The translations under genes and the position numbers were made by a program. The notes under the pieces were generated by a model. The model did not search any database. It saw only the letters and a list, made by a program, of their open reading frames with translations, and was not told where the DNA came from. Shown in pieces: positions 16,313 through 25,646 of a stretch of DNA of 64,000 nucleotides. Source of the DNA: Nocardia brasiliensis ATCC 700358 (GTDB lineage: Bacteria > Actinomycetota > Actinomycetes > Mycobacteriales > Mycobacteriaceae); the NCBI RefSeq assembly GCF_000250675.2, contig NC_018681.1:9238001-9302000 (forward strand), in the 5' to 3' direction. The stretch's first letter is position 1, and each line of letters opens with the position of its first letter.

Positions 16313-17413
16313 GTGGTCCTGCGAATTTTCGGCATGTCCATCATCGTGACGGTGCTGTCGCTCGTCGTGGCGTTCCTGTACGGCGGACCCACGGCCCTGG
16401 CACTCGCCGCCATCCTCGGCATCCTCGAAGTGTCGCTCTCCTTCGACAACGCTGTCATCAACGCGACAGTGCTCGAGCGGATGAGCGCGTTCTGGCAACG
16501 GATCTTCCTCACCATCGGCGTGCTGATCGCCGTGTTCGGCATGCGCCTGGTCTTCCCGCTGGCGATCGTGTGGATCACCGCGGGCCTGGATCCGGTGAAG
16601 GCCCTGGATCTGGCGCTGAACCCGCCCGCGGGCGACGCGGCCTACTTCCCGAACGGCGATCCCAGCTACGAAACCCTGCTCACCGACGCGCATCCGCAGA
16701 TCGCCTCGTTCGGTGGCATGTTCCTGCTGCTGCTGTTCCTGAACTTCATCTTCGAGAAGCGCGACGTCACCTGGCTGTCCTGGCTGGAGCGCCCGCTCGC
16801 CCAGCTCGGCAAGCTCGACATGCTCTCGGTGGTCGTCGCGAGCATCGGCCTGATCCTCACCGCGGAACTGGTCGCGGCCGAGGACGACCGGTCCACGGTG
16901 CTGCTCGCCGGCCTGCTCGGCATGGTCACCTACATCGTGGTGGACGGGCTCGGCTCGATGTTCCACACCGAGGAGCACACCGGCGACGGACCGTCGGAGC
17001 TGGTCAAGGCCACCGGTAAGGCCGGGTTCTTCCTGTTCCTCTACCTCGAGGTGCTCGACGCGTCGTTCTCCTTCGACGGCGTGATCGGCGCGTTCGCCAT
17101 CACCTCCGATCCGATCATCATCGCGCTCGGCCTCGGCCTGATCGGCGCCATGTTCGTCCGCTCGATCACCGTCTACCTGGTGCGCAAGGGCACGCTGGCC
17201 GAGTACGTGTACCTGGAGCACGGTGCGCACTGGGCGATCGGCGCGCTGGCGGTCATCCTGTTCGTCTCCATCGGTGTGCACATCAACGAACTCATCACCG
17301 GCATGGTCGGTATCGCGTTCATCGGTGCGGCATTCGTCAGCAGCGTGCTGCGCAACCGGCGGGAGAACGACAAAGAAGTCGACAGCGAACGAGAGCCGAC
17401 CCCGGTAGGCTGA
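16313..17413 (+). CDS. DUF475 (TerC-like) integral membrane protein
   Basis: 366 residues with about nine hydrophobic segments. Two internal motifs, SLSFDNAVINATV (about 43-55) and DASFSFDGVIGAF (about 250-262), are the paired Asp-containing helices of the TerC/DUF475 superfamily, linked to metal handling or tellurite resistance at the membrane. The C-terminal 25 residues are charged. The GTG at 16313 has GAAAGG at good distance. It lies between terD and another TerD-like gene and is separated from each by hairpins. The transported ion is not known from sequence. Confidence 0.87.
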   Translation: MVLRIFGMSIIVTVLSLVVAFLYGGPTALALAAILGILEVSLSFDNAVINATVLERMSAFWQRIFLTIGVLIAVFGMRLVFPLAIVWITAGLDPVKALDLALNPPAGDAAYFPNGDPSYETLLTDAHPQIASFGGMFLLLLFLNFIFEKRDVTWLSWLERPLAQLGKLDMLSVVVASIGLILTAELVAAEDDRSTVLLAGLLGMVTYIVVDGLGSMFHTEEHTGDGPSELVKATGKAGFFLFLYLEVLDASFSFDGVIGAFAITSDPIIIALGLGLIGAMFVRSITVYLVRKGTLAEYVYLEHGAHWAIGALAVILFVSIGVHINELITGMVGIAFIGAAFVSSVLRNRRENDKEVDSEREPTPVG

Positions 17414-17441
17414 TTTTCGGCAGGCAGCCGAAAGACTCGTG

Positions 17442-17476
17442 CGGCAGCGGCCCCTCCTGTGGGAGGACCGCTGCCG
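17442..17476 (+). terminator. Hairpin terminator after DUF475 gene
   Basis: CGGCAGCGG plus CCTCC pairs with GGAGG plus CCGCTGCCG around a TGTG loop, with a small asymmetric bulge. It starts 29 nt after the stop. Confidence 0.65.
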
Positions 17477-17505
17477 TTCCCATTTCTTCCGAGGGGGATC
17501 GCGCC

Positions 17506-18129
17506 ATGGCGACCGACAGCAACGCCGGTGGGGTCAACCTGTCCAAGGTGACCCTGTCCAAGGCCACACCCAGCATCAACCTCACCAAACCCGGTGAGCA
17601 GCAAGGCGCCATGCGGGTGAACCTGAACTGGTCGGCCGGCTCGAAGGGTTTCTTCCGCCGGTCCAAGCCCGTCGACCTCGACCTCGGCTGCCTCTACGAA
17701 TTGGCCAATGGCAACAAGGGCGTGGTGCAGGCGGTCGGCGGCAACTTCGGCTCGCTCGACGCCGAGCCCTACATCCAGCTCGACGGTGACGACCGCAGCG
17801 GCACCGCCGCCGGCGGCGAGAACATGCACATCAATCTCGCTCGTCCCGAACTGTTTCGGCGCATCCTGATCTTCGCGTTCATCTACGAGGGCGTACCGAA
17901 TTGGGCGGCCGCCGACGGCGTGGTGACCCTGTACCCGACCTCCGGTCCGCAGATCGAGGTCCGGCTCGACTCCCCCGTCGACGGCGCCCGCTCGTGCGCG
18001 ATCGCCCTGCTGCAGAACCAGGGCAACGGCATCACCGTGCATCGCGAGGTGCACTACATCAACGGCGCCCAGCAGCAGATCGACGAGGCCTACCGCTGGG
18101 GCATGAACTGGCATCGAGCCAGCAAGTAG
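17506..18129 (+). CDS. TerD/TerA-like stress protein
   Basis: 207 residues, a divergent TerD-type domain (VNLSKVTLSKATPSINL start, VDLDLGCLYEL, QLDGDDRSG). It lacks the full acidic GEGEGDDE segment, so Ca2+ binding may be weaker, and ends in WGMNWHRASK. This divergent form resembles TerA-type members of ter clusters. The ATG at 17506 has GAGGGGGAT upstream. The stop lies 1 nt from that of the convergent EamA gene. Confidence 0.8.
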   Translation: MATDSNAGGVNLSKVTLSKATPSINLTKPGEQQGAMRVNLNWSAGSKGFFRRSKPVDLDLGCLYELANGNKGVVQAVGGNFGSLDAEPYIQLDGDDRSGTAAGGENMHINLARPELFRRILIFAFIYEGVPNWAAADGVVTLYPTSGPQIEVRLDSPVDGARSCAIALLQNQGNGITVHREVHYINGAQQQIDEAYRWGMNWHRASK

Positions 18130-18130
18130 C

Positions 18131-19030
18131 TCAGCGCGCCACGAGCACGGGGCGCGGCACCGGTGACCGCGCCGCGGCGGGTTTGCGCGACGCGAACACC
18201 AAGCCGAGCAGCCCGACGCCCAGGCCGGCAAAGGTCAACGGCCGCACCGGCTGATCGATCAGTACCCAGGCGAGCACCGCGGTGACCGCGGGCGTGGCGA
18301 AGAACAACCGGCCGACCCTGGTGGCGTCCCAGTACCGCAGCATCGCGTTCAGCAGCAGGAACGCGGCCATCGAGTTGACCAGCACCATCCAGGTGAGCGC
18401 TCCGGCGAAGGCGGGCACATCCCACACCTCGAGCTGACCGGTCAGCATGGCCAGCACACCGGCGATCGGCGCGCTCACGAGCACGTGCACCGCCGTCGAC
18501 GCCCGCGGATCGACCTCGGGGACGAATCGCTTCTGATACACCGTGCCGATGCTCAGGCCGAGCAGGCCGAGCACGCACAGCAGCAGGCCGATCAGCGAGA
18601 AGCTCGATTGGTCGAAGACGGCCAGCCCGACGCCGGCCCCGCCGATCCCGAAGCCGAACCATTGCCGCGCCGAGACACTTTCGCCGAGCACCCCGGCGAA
18701 CAGCGCGATGACCACCGGATTCAACCCCTGGACCAGCGCGATGACCGCGGCGGGCACGTGCTCGTTCATCGCGGTGTAGAAGGCGCCGAACTGCACCGCC
18801 TGCATGAGCAGCCCGGCGACGGCGACGTGGCGCAATTGCCTGCCGCGCGGCCAGGTGGCATGTACCGCAACGGCATACGCCGCGAGCAGCAGGCCCGCGA
18901 CAGCGAAGCGAGCGAACAGCACCGTCATCGGCGGCGCCGCGCCGACCCCGATGATTCCGGCGATGAAGGCGCTGCTCCACAGCACGACGAACAACGGTTG
19001 CACCGCCACCGACAGGAATCGAGTTCGCAC
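18131..19030 (-). CDS. EamA-family (DMT) transporter
   Basis: 299 residues with ten hydrophobic segments arranged as two EamA repeats, as in drug/metabolite exporters of the RhaT/YdcZ type. The substrate cannot be told. The GTG at 19030 has GGAGGG just upstream (short spacing); a GTG at 19051 would add seven residues and overlap the putative operator. It is divergent from a CGNR regulator across an 11-bp inverted repeat and likely controlled by it. Confidence 0.85.
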   Translation of the reverse strand: MRTRFLSVAVQPLFVVLWSSAFIAGIIGVGAAPPMTVLFARFAVAGLLLAAYAVAVHATWPRGRQLRHVAVAGLLMQAVQFGAFYTAMNEHVPAAVIALVQGLNPVVIALFAGVLGESVSARQWFGFGIGGAGVGLAVFDQSSFSLIGLLLCVLGLLGLSIGTVYQKRFVPEVDPRASTAVHVLVSAPIAGVLAMLTGQLEVWDVPAFAGALTWMVLVNSMAAFLLLNAMLRYWDATRVGRLFFATPAVTAVLAWVLIDQPVRPLTFAGLGVGLLGLVFASRKPAAARSPVPRPVLVAR

Positions 19031-19044
19031 GTACCCTCCCGAGC

Positions 19045-19103
19045 TAACCACCTTGGATGGTTACTACCGTGACAGCTCGCTGAATAACCTGTCAAGGTGG
19101 TTA
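19045..19103. promoter_or_regulatory. Inverted repeat between EamA and CGNR genes
   Basis: TAACCACCTTG (19045-19055) is a perfect inverted copy of CAAGGTGGTTA (19093-19103). The two arms bracket the divergent promoter region, and a further TGGTTAC lies between. This is a likely binding site for the CGNR regulator; the 37-nt spacing would suit looping or two dimers. Confidence 0.55.
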
Positions 19104-19113
19104 CCATGAGAGG

Positions 19114-19647
19114 GTGTTCACCTTCGTCAGCGGCAACCTCGCCCTGGACTTCGCGGGCACGGTCAAGGCCCGCAGCACCACATTCGACGACAGCCTCCGT
19201 ACCCCGGCCGACCTTGCCGACTGGTTCCGCGCCGCCGAACTGCTCGACCGGGTATCCGACTGCGACGCCGCCACCTTCGAGCAGGCCGTGCGGTTGCGCG
19301 AGGCCGCGTACCGGATGGCCGTGGCCAAAGCGCACGGCGAAACCTTCGCCGACCCGGACCGCCGGCTCGTCAACGAGCTCGCCAAAGGCGAAATCCCCAT
19401 GCTCAGCCTGCGACCCGACGGCACACTGCGCCGGTCCGGCCCGCCCGCGACCGCACTCGCCGCGATCGCCCGTGCCGCGATCGAGCTGCTCGGTAGCCCG
19501 GCCACGGTGAAGGAATGCGGCCGCGACGCGTGCACCCGCCTCTACGTGGACGCCTCCCGCGGCGGCACCCGCCGCTGGTGCGATATGACCATTTGCGGCA
19601 ACCGCGCCAAGAGCGCCGCCTTCCGTGCGCGGCAGGCCCCGGAATGA
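19114..19647 (+). CDS. CGNR zinc-finger (ABATE-type) regulator
   Basis: 177 residues. The N-terminal ABATE-like domain starts FVSGNLALDFAGT. The C-terminal zinc finger (about 130-170) has CGRDACTRLYVD, RRWCDM and CGNRAK, the last being the family signature. Such proteins are DNA-binding transcription regulators. The GTG at 19114 has no spaced ribosome site, and a TACCAT box ends 6 nt before it, so the message may be leaderless. Divergent from the EamA exporter gene, its presumed target. Confidence 0.85.
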   Translation: MFTFVSGNLALDFAGTVKARSTTFDDSLRTPADLADWFRAAELLDRVSDCDAATFEQAVRLREAAYRMAVAKAHGETFADPDRRLVNELAKGEIPMLSLRPDGTLRRSGPPATALAAIARAAIELLGSPATVKECGRDACTRLYVDASRGGTRRWCDMTICGNRAKSAAFRARQAPE

Positions 19648-19759
19648 AGCCCTGAGCAGCGCATTCGGTAAGTGTTCAGCTCACGTTGATTCGGCTCTGG
19701 ATGCTGGAGCCGTCGCGCCTGCCGGGCGCGGCGATCCGATGTGAACTGGAGGAAACCGA

Positions 19760-20476
19760 ATGACCACCACCCCGAACGTGCTGCTCGTGCACGGCGCCTG
19801 GGCCGACGGCTCCGCCTGGAGCAAGGTGATCGAGCGCCTGCACGACCGGGGTCTGCGCACCGTGCTCGCCAGCCAGCTGCCGCTGCGCGGCTTCGCCGCG
19901 GACGTCGCCACGGTCACCCGTGACCTGGACACCCTGACCGGGCCGACGCTGCTGGTCGGCCATTCCTACGGCGGCGCCGTGATCAGCCAAGCGGGTGCGG
20001 GTCGCTCGGATGTCAGCGGGCTGGTGTTCATCGCCGCCTTCACCCCGGACGCCGGGCAGTCCGCGTTCCAGCTCAACCAGGAATTCGGCCAGGACCTGGC
20101 CAGCGGCGCCGACCTGGTGAACATCGGATCGGCCGAGACGCCGGACCTGATCATCGCCCGCGACCGCTACCACGCCGACTTCGCGGCCGACGCCGACCCG
20201 CGCGAGGCCGCCGTGCTCGCCGCCACCCAGAAGCCGACTTCGGTTCTGTCCCTTGCCGGTTCGGGCACCGCGACACCCGCGTGGCAGACGCTGCGGCACA
20301 ACACCTGGTACCAGATCTCCGAGCTGGACCAGATGATCCACCCCGACCTCGAGACCAAGATGGCCTATCAGGTGGCCACCGAGGATCACATCGTGTCGCT
20401 GGCGACCAGCCACGCCTCGATGATCACCCAACCGGACGCGATCGCCGATCTCATCGTGCGGGCCGCCGCCGGGTGA
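19760..20476 (+). CDS. Alpha/beta hydrolase
   Basis: 238 residues, alpha/beta-hydrolase fold. LLVHGAWADGS carries the oxyanion region and GHSYGG the nucleophile Ser elbow (near residue 69). A late EDHIVS supplies the likely catalytic His. No signal peptide, so a cytoplasmic esterase-like enzyme; the size and HGAWADGSAW motif match the salicylate-esterase/EstC-like group. The ATG at 19760 has GGAGG upstream. It ends convergently with the SARP gene. Confidence 0.85.
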   Translation: MTTTPNVLLVHGAWADGSAWSKVIERLHDRGLRTVLASQLPLRGFAADVATVTRDLDTLTGPTLLVGHSYGGAVISQAGAGRSDVSGLVFIAAFTPDAGQSAFQLNQEFGQDLASGADLVNIGSAETPDLIIARDRYHADFAADADPREAAVLAATQKPTSVLSLAGSGTATPAWQTLRHNTWYQISELDQMIHPDLETKMAYQVATEDHIVSLATSHASMITQPDAIADLIVRAAAG

Positions 20477-20504
20477 GCCGGACCCGCCGGTCAGTCGGCG
20501 GCGG
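20463..20504. terminator. Possible bidirectional terminator
   Basis: CCGCCGCC (20463-20470) pairs with GGCGGCGG (20497-20504) across the stop of the hydrolase gene, in the 36-nt gap before the convergent SARP stop. The loop is long, so this is tentative. Confidence 0.35.
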
Positions 20505-20512
20505 ACGCGGGC

Positions 20513-23500
20513 TCAGGTGTCGATCAAGGCGAGATACCTTGTCGTGCCCATGCTTTCAGCCAGAGCCCGCGCCTCCCGATACAGTTCGGTAGCAGCTTCG
20601 GGCCGGGTCGCGGCGAGTTCGAGCAGCGCCGGGACCAACTCGACCGGTGAGTCGTAGCGGCGCAGCTGCTCGACCGCCCGGCTCAGCAGGTCCGCGTCGA
20701 CGCCACCGGGGGCCGCCGCGGCCATCGCGCGCAGCGCCCGGCCGAGCGTCCCGGGAGTGTTCCACCGTTGCGCGAGTTCGTACTCCGCGGCCGCGAGCTC
20801 CGCGGCCCGGGCCTGCTCGCCGAGCCCGACCAGTTCCAGTGCAGCGGAACTGCGCCACGGAATATGCGCCGGATTACTGATGCCCACCGCGCCGACCCGG
20901 CGGCCGCAATCCAGGTAGTGCGCCACCGCTTGGCGCGAATCCCCTTGTGCCGCACAGAGCATGCCCTTGACGTGGAGGACGACCGTCCACTCCCAGGTCT
21001 CCGGATTCGCCTGCTCGGCGACGCTGTCTAGCCAGCGCTGCGCCTCGTCGAGCCGGCCGAGACCCAGCAGCGCGTGCGCGTATTGGGCGACCAACGCCAG
21101 TGGCGGACGGATGGATTCGTCGTCGAGCACCCCGACGGTCGGCGCGAGTACCCGCAGCGCCGGGCGGTACTCGCCGCAGCGCAGCAGTACCTCCGAGTGC
21201 AGGATCAGGCGATAGACATCGATGGTGCCGAAGTGGTGCTCCCGGGGTTGCGCGCTGAGCTGTTTCGCCAGCGCCAGATCGCCCGACCACATCGACAGGT
21301 GCGCGAGCAGCCCGACCAGTTGCTGCGGCAACGCCGCCCAGCCCCGGGCCGGATCCGCCTCGGCGGGGAACCGGGCCAGCGTTTCGCGCGCGGAGTACCG
21401 GACACCGAAAGCGTCATCCCAGGTGAGCACCGCCGTACTGATCTGATCGGCCGCTCCCGCCGCGCGCAGCCCCGCGACGAATCCCCGCCAGCTCGCGGCG
21501 GTCAACCCGGCGACCGCCCAGGCGGCGGCGCGAATATCCTGTGCCGCCACAGGGTCTCGCTGTTCGGTCTCCGCCAGCACCTCGTCGAGCAACGTCATCG
21601 CGGCCGCCGCATGCCAGCGGGTCGACATGGTCCAGGTCAGCGGGATGAGCGCGCTCGGCGCGACGCCGCGTTCGCGCTGGCTGTGCAACGCCTCCTCCAG
21701 GTGTGCGCGCGCCGCCGCCGGATTGGTCCACAGCTCCAACTGGCCGAGGCGCACCAGGATGTCGTCGCGCCCGGCGGGCGCGGTGATCCGCAACGCGGCC
21801 GCCAATTGCCGTACCGCGTCCGGAATCAGCCCCTGGCGCAGGCATTCCTCCGCGGCGTCGAGCAGCACCACGGTCCAGCGCGCGTACTTCGCGCCGACCA
21901 GATCGTGCAGGATGGCGGCGACCTGCCTGGCCGAATACCCGGCGCTGCGCGCCTGTTCGGCCGCGGCGATCCGGAACCGGTCGGCGTCCTCGCGCCGGCA
22001 CAGCCAGCGAATCGTGTTGCCGATCAACGGATGCTGGAATACCGGCGGCGATACCGCCGCGAGAACGCCGGTGGCGGCGAGTAATTCGCAGCGATGCCGC
22101 ACCTCGCTCACCGGTTCGGCGCACGCGGCGGCGAGGATCTCGAGGCTCGGCCCGACCTCCTGCAACACGGCGAGCGCACGCAGCATGACCACACCGCGCG
22201 GCGCGTAACGACCGAGCAGTCGGCTGATCGAGCGCGAATAACAGCCTTCGGGCAGGAATTCCGGGATCCGGCCGGGGTCGCGCATGGCCAGCAGATCCGC
22301 GATCAGCGCGCCCGCCAGCAGCGGAATGCCCGCCGTCGCCCGCTGGATATCGGCGGCCAGCCCCGGTGGGCAGAGCATGCCGGTGCGCTGTTCGTACAGG
22401 CCCTCGATCGCGGGGACGCTCAACCCACTCAGTCGCAGAATCGCGACAGCCGGCGGTTCCAGCCGCCCGTGCAGCGCGAGCACCGCGGGTTCCCAGGCAC
22501 GTTCGTCCAGTGCGAGAACCAACAGCACCGGCATGCGGCGCAACCGGGGTGCCGCCGCGGCCAGCACGCGCGCGGACCGCTCGTCCATCAGGTCGGCGCC
22601 GTCCACCGCGACGACCAGCGGTGTCACCGCACCGGAAGCTTCGACCAGACTGGCGCACAGCACTTCTGCCGCATGAGCGTCGGTCACGGCGGGCTCGAGC
22701 GCGGTCTCCGCCAGCTCGGCGATCAACCCCAACGGCGGCGCGACATCCCACGGCGGCGTCAGATCGATCCGCCGCACCCCGGCGAATCGCCGCGCCACCT
22801 CGTCGAGCAACTGCGACTTCCCGAACCCGGGCAGCCCCGAAATCACCAGCAGCCCACCGCTGCCCGCCGCCGCCCGCTCGACCCACGCCCCGATCTGCGC
22901 CAACTCCCTCGCCCGCTCGAACACCACGGGTGCCGCGGGTGCCGGCCACAGGGTGGCGACGATGCCGAAGTGCTCTGCCGTGCCGGTGCGCGGCGAGTTG
23001 GACTCGACCGCCCCCGGTGGCCGAGAGAATTCGGATGTTCTTGTGCCGGAAAGGATTTGCTCGTGCAGCTGGCGTAGTTCCGGGCCCGGTTCGACGCCGA
23101 GTTGATCCACCAGCAGGTTGCGGGTTTCCCGGTAGACATCCAGTGCTTCGGACTGGCTGCCGCGCGCATACAGTGCCCGCATCAGCACGGCGCGCGGGCG
23201 CTCGCGCAACGGATGTTCGGCGGTGAGCACGCGCAGCCGATCGATCACCTCGTCCGAACGCCCCAGTGCCACAGCGATATCCAGGCTGTCCTCCACCACG
23301 GCGAGCCGCCGCTCGGCGAGCGCCACCCGCTGCCGCTGCGCGAAGGGGCCGGGCAGCCCGGTCAGCGGTTCACCGGCGTAGAGCGCGAGTGCGCGCGTGT
23401 AGCGATCTTCGGCGCCTACCAGGTCGCCCGCTTCGCGCGCCCGGCTCGCCTCCCCGACCAGTCGGTCGAAAACGCCGAGGTCGAGCTGTTCGTCATCGAT

Positions 23501-23827
23501 CCGCAGCTGGTAGCCACCGTGGCCGGACAGCAGCACAGTCGGCGGGGTGCGCGGCGGACGATCGGGCTCGAGCACGCGACGCAGCGCGGACACATAGGTC
23601 TGGATCACGCCGACGCCGCTGGCCGGCGGTACACCGTCGTACAGCGCCGCGAGCAGGCTGTCCGCCGAAACCCATTGCCGGCGCCGGAAAGCCAGCACAC
23701 TCAACACCGCCCGGCGCTGCGGCGGGCCCAGCGGCAGGACTTGGTCCCCGCGGTGCGCTTCGACTCCGTTGAGCAGCGTCAATCGAACGACGGATGGCGG
23801 GTGCGCGCCCGTGTCCACCTGGTCCAT
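20513..23827 (-). CDS. AfsR/SARP-type large ATPase regulator
   Basis: 1104 residues. An OmpR-type winged-helix DNA-binding domain (about 15-110) and a BTAD helical domain (about 115-260) form the SARP part. A STAND-like ATPase follows with Walker A GLPGFGKS (331-338) and a VAVDGAD Walker B. The C-terminal 500 residues are TPR-like helices. Such proteins activate secondary-metabolite or stress gene clusters. I chose the ATG at 23827 with GGTGA upstream; a GTG at 23857 would add ten residues. No biosynthetic cluster of classical type adjoins it, so its target is open. Confidence 0.85.
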   Translation of the reverse strand: MDQVDTGAHPPSVVRLTLLNGVEAHRGDQVLPLGPPQRRAVLSVLAFRRRQWVSADSLLAALYDGVPPASGVGVIQTYVSALRRVLEPDRPPRTPPTVLLSGHGGYQLRIDDEQLDLGVFDRLVGEASRAREAGDLVGAEDRYTRALALYAGEPLTGLPGPFAQRQRVALAERRLAVVEDSLDIAVALGRSDEVIDRLRVLTAEHPLRERPRAVLMRALYARGSQSEALDVYRETRNLLVDQLGVEPGPELRQLHEQILSGTRTSEFSRPPGAVESNSPRTGTAEHFGIVATLWPAPAAPVVFERARELAQIGAWVERAAAGSGGLLVISGLPGFGKSQLLDEVARRFAGVRRIDLTPPWDVAPPLGLIAELAETALEPAVTDAHAAEVLCASLVEASGAVTPLVVAVDGADLMDERSARVLAAAAPRLRRMPVLLVLALDERAWEPAVLALHGRLEPPAVAILRLSGLSVPAIEGLYEQRTGMLCPPGLAADIQRATAGIPLLAGALIADLLAMRDPGRIPEFLPEGCYSRSISRLLGRYAPRGVVMLRALAVLQEVGPSLEILAAACAEPVSEVRHRCELLAATGVLAAVSPPVFQHPLIGNTIRWLCRREDADRFRIAAAEQARSAGYSARQVAAILHDLVGAKYARWTVVLLDAAEECLRQGLIPDAVRQLAAALRITAPAGRDDILVRLGQLELWTNPAAARAHLEEALHSQRERGVAPSALIPLTWTMSTRWHAAAAMTLLDEVLAETEQRDPVAAQDIRAAAWAVAGLTAASWRGFVAGLRAAGAADQISTAVLTWDDAFGVRYSARETLARFPAEADPARGWAALPQQLVGLLAHLSMWSGDLALAKQLSAQPREHHFGTIDVYRLILHSEVLLRCGEYRPALRVLAPTVGVLDDESIRPPLALVAQYAHALLGLGRLDEAQRWLDSVAEQANPETWEWTVVLHVKGMLCAAQGDSRQAVAHYLDCGRRVGAVGISNPAHIPWRSSAALELVGLGEQARAAELAAAEYELAQRWNTPGTLGRALRAMAAAAPGGVDADLLSRAVEQLRRYDSPVELVPALLELAATRPEAATELYREARALAESMGTTRYLALIDT

Positions 23828-24078
23828 CCGTACTTCACCGTCCCGCTCCACCACCAACCCGACCAGAGTAAGCGGGCCAGCACCGTTTCACTTGGTGGTG
23901 GTCCGCGGGTGCGCAGCGCCCGCGCTACCGGGCCGCGACCGTCATGGAGCAGGCGTGCATCGTCCGAGCTGGGTATTTGGCAAGCTGCAGGCAATCGACA
24001 GGTGGTCAACGCCGCGTTGTGCAGCAAGCCGACCGGTGACGCACTTCGCAGTGCAACCCGCCGACCGCGCCCGAACGC

Positions 24079-25476
24079 TCAGGCCGGGATCAATTCACCG
24101 GGCGCGAACCGCGGCACCGGCGGCTGAACCGGACGGAAGCCCCGAGGCACCGCGCGCAGGAAAAGGAAGAACAACGCGACCAGCAGTACGGCCCGGCCCC
24201 ACACCCCGAACTGGACGACCTTCTCCATCGTCTCGTAGGGACGACCGGAACCCAGCGCATAGAAGTATCGGAACACGCCGACGCCGACGGCCGCGTCGGC
24301 CACCAGGTACGCCCCGATCAGCGACCACGGCACCTCGAGCAGCACCAGGAACGGCACCAGCCACAGTGTGTACTGCGGCGAATGCACCTTGTGGAACAGC
24401 AGGAACGCGCACAGCATCGCGCCGCTCACCGCGACCCACGGGAACATGCCCGTCCCGAGATACCGCTTCCAGCCCAGCCACATCGCCAGCGCGAACGCCG
24501 CGAGCACCAGCGTCGGCGACGCGAACGACACGACCTCCTGGAACACCGCCTCGCCGGCGGTGTCGTGCTCGAACAACGGCCGAAGTCCCCAGTACCAAAT
24601 GGAATTCGTGGTGATGTCGGCCTGCCGCAACTGCTGGAAGGTGATCGACGCCCGCCAGCCCTCGTATCCGGCGACGGCGAACGGCAGGTTCACCACGACC
24701 ACGGTGGCGACAGCCGCGGCGGCGGTCAGCAGCGCACCGCGCACGTCCAGACCGCGCGTTCGCATGCCCGGATCGTCGCGGGCTCGTTCGACCCCGCCGG
24801 TCAGCACGTACGCCATCAGCGGCAGCACGAAAATCCCCGGATAGAGCTTGAAACAGAAGCCGAGTCCGAGCAGGATCGCGGCCAGAATTCCCCTGGTGCG
24901 CAACGAGTACCGGGTCAGCGTCGCCATCACGTAGACCGCGGCGACCGCGGTGCAGACCACCGGCAGTTCCCAGTTGTGGAAGGCATAGAGCACCAGCGGC
25001 GGTCCGGCCGCCCAGAGCAGTGCCGCCCGCCCGGCGAGCCGGGCCAGCATCCACGCGGTCAGCAACGCGAACGGCGCGAGCAGCAGCGCCGAATGCCGCA
25101 GGAAGTCGGCATCGTTGTGCGCGCCGATCGCACCGAGCCAGATCACGGTGCCGCTGAGCACCGGATATTCCACCGCGCCGCCGACCAGGGCGCCGTCGCC
25201 GGTGATACCGCCGTTGATATAGGGAAAGACGTGCTCGTTGATATCGCGGCCGAGCCAGAGGAACTGGATGTCCGAATAACAGACCTCGGCATCCTTGCGG
25301 GTCTCGAAGACCGCACTGCGCCCGTCCGCCTGGAACGGCGCGCCCGCGCACCGCGCCTTGTTCGCGTACGCGAGCGCCAGCGTGAGCCCGCACAGCACGA
25401 GCACGAACGCCGCCAACACCGCGCGCCGGCGCACCCGGCGCGCGATCAGGTCGCTGACGGCGAGTCCGGTCGGCAT
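24079..25476 (-). CDS. GT87-family membrane mannosyltransferase
   Basis: 465 residues with about ten membrane segments. DIQFLWLGRDINEHVFPY lies in the first large extracellular loop, and HKVHSPQYTLWLVPF in a late loop. This is the GT87/DUF2029 family, polyprenyl-phosphomannose-dependent glycosyltransferases of the mycobacterial envelope. Its place directly upstream of rpsF equals that of Rv0051 in M. tuberculosis. The ATG at 25476 has AGGGTGG upstream; an earlier ATG at 25560 would add 28 hydrophilic residues. It is a paralogue of the fragment at 1-752. Confidence 0.82.
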   Translation of the reverse strand: MPTGLAVSDLIARRVRRRAVLAAFVLVLCGLTLALAYANKARCAGAPFQADGRSAVFETRKDAEVCYSDIQFLWLGRDINEHVFPYINGGITGDGALVGGAVEYPVLSGTVIWLGAIGAHNDADFLRHSALLLAPFALLTAWMLARLAGRAALLWAAGPPLVLYAFHNWELPVVCTAVAAVYVMATLTRYSLRTRGILAAILLGLGFCFKLYPGIFVLPLMAYVLTGGVERARDDPGMRTRGLDVRGALLTAAAAVATVVVVNLPFAVAGYEGWRASITFQQLRQADITTNSIWYWGLRPLFEHDTAGEAVFQEVVSFASPTLVLAAFALAMWLGWKRYLGTGMFPWVAVSGAMLCAFLLFHKVHSPQYTLWLVPFLVLLEVPWSLIGAYLVADAAVGVGVFRYFYALGSGRPYETMEKVVQFGVWGRAVLLVALFFLFLRAVPRGFRPVQPPVPRFAPGELIPA

Positions 25477-25573
25477 GAGCACCACCCTAAGTGGATCGAT
25501 ACCGCTGTGCCCGCGTTCCCTCGCCGACGAGATCGATTTCAGTGCGAAAGGGCTGTTCATGTAGCCTTGTCGG

Positions 25574-25615
25574 GTTGCTGACGCAACGACCCTCCTGCCA
25601 CGGAGAGCCCGTGGC
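25574..25615 (+). promoter_or_regulatory. Two hairpins in the rpsF leader
   Basis: GGGTTGC pairs with GCAAC..CCC around 25572-25592, and GCCACGG pairs with CCGTGGC at 25597-25615. They lie 32-75 nt before the rpsF start. They could be an autoregulatory leader for the S6:S18 complex, but the sequence does not prove this. Confidence 0.4.
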
Positions 25616-25646
25616 CGTTTCCTAGTCCACAGGAGGTGATTGGTCC

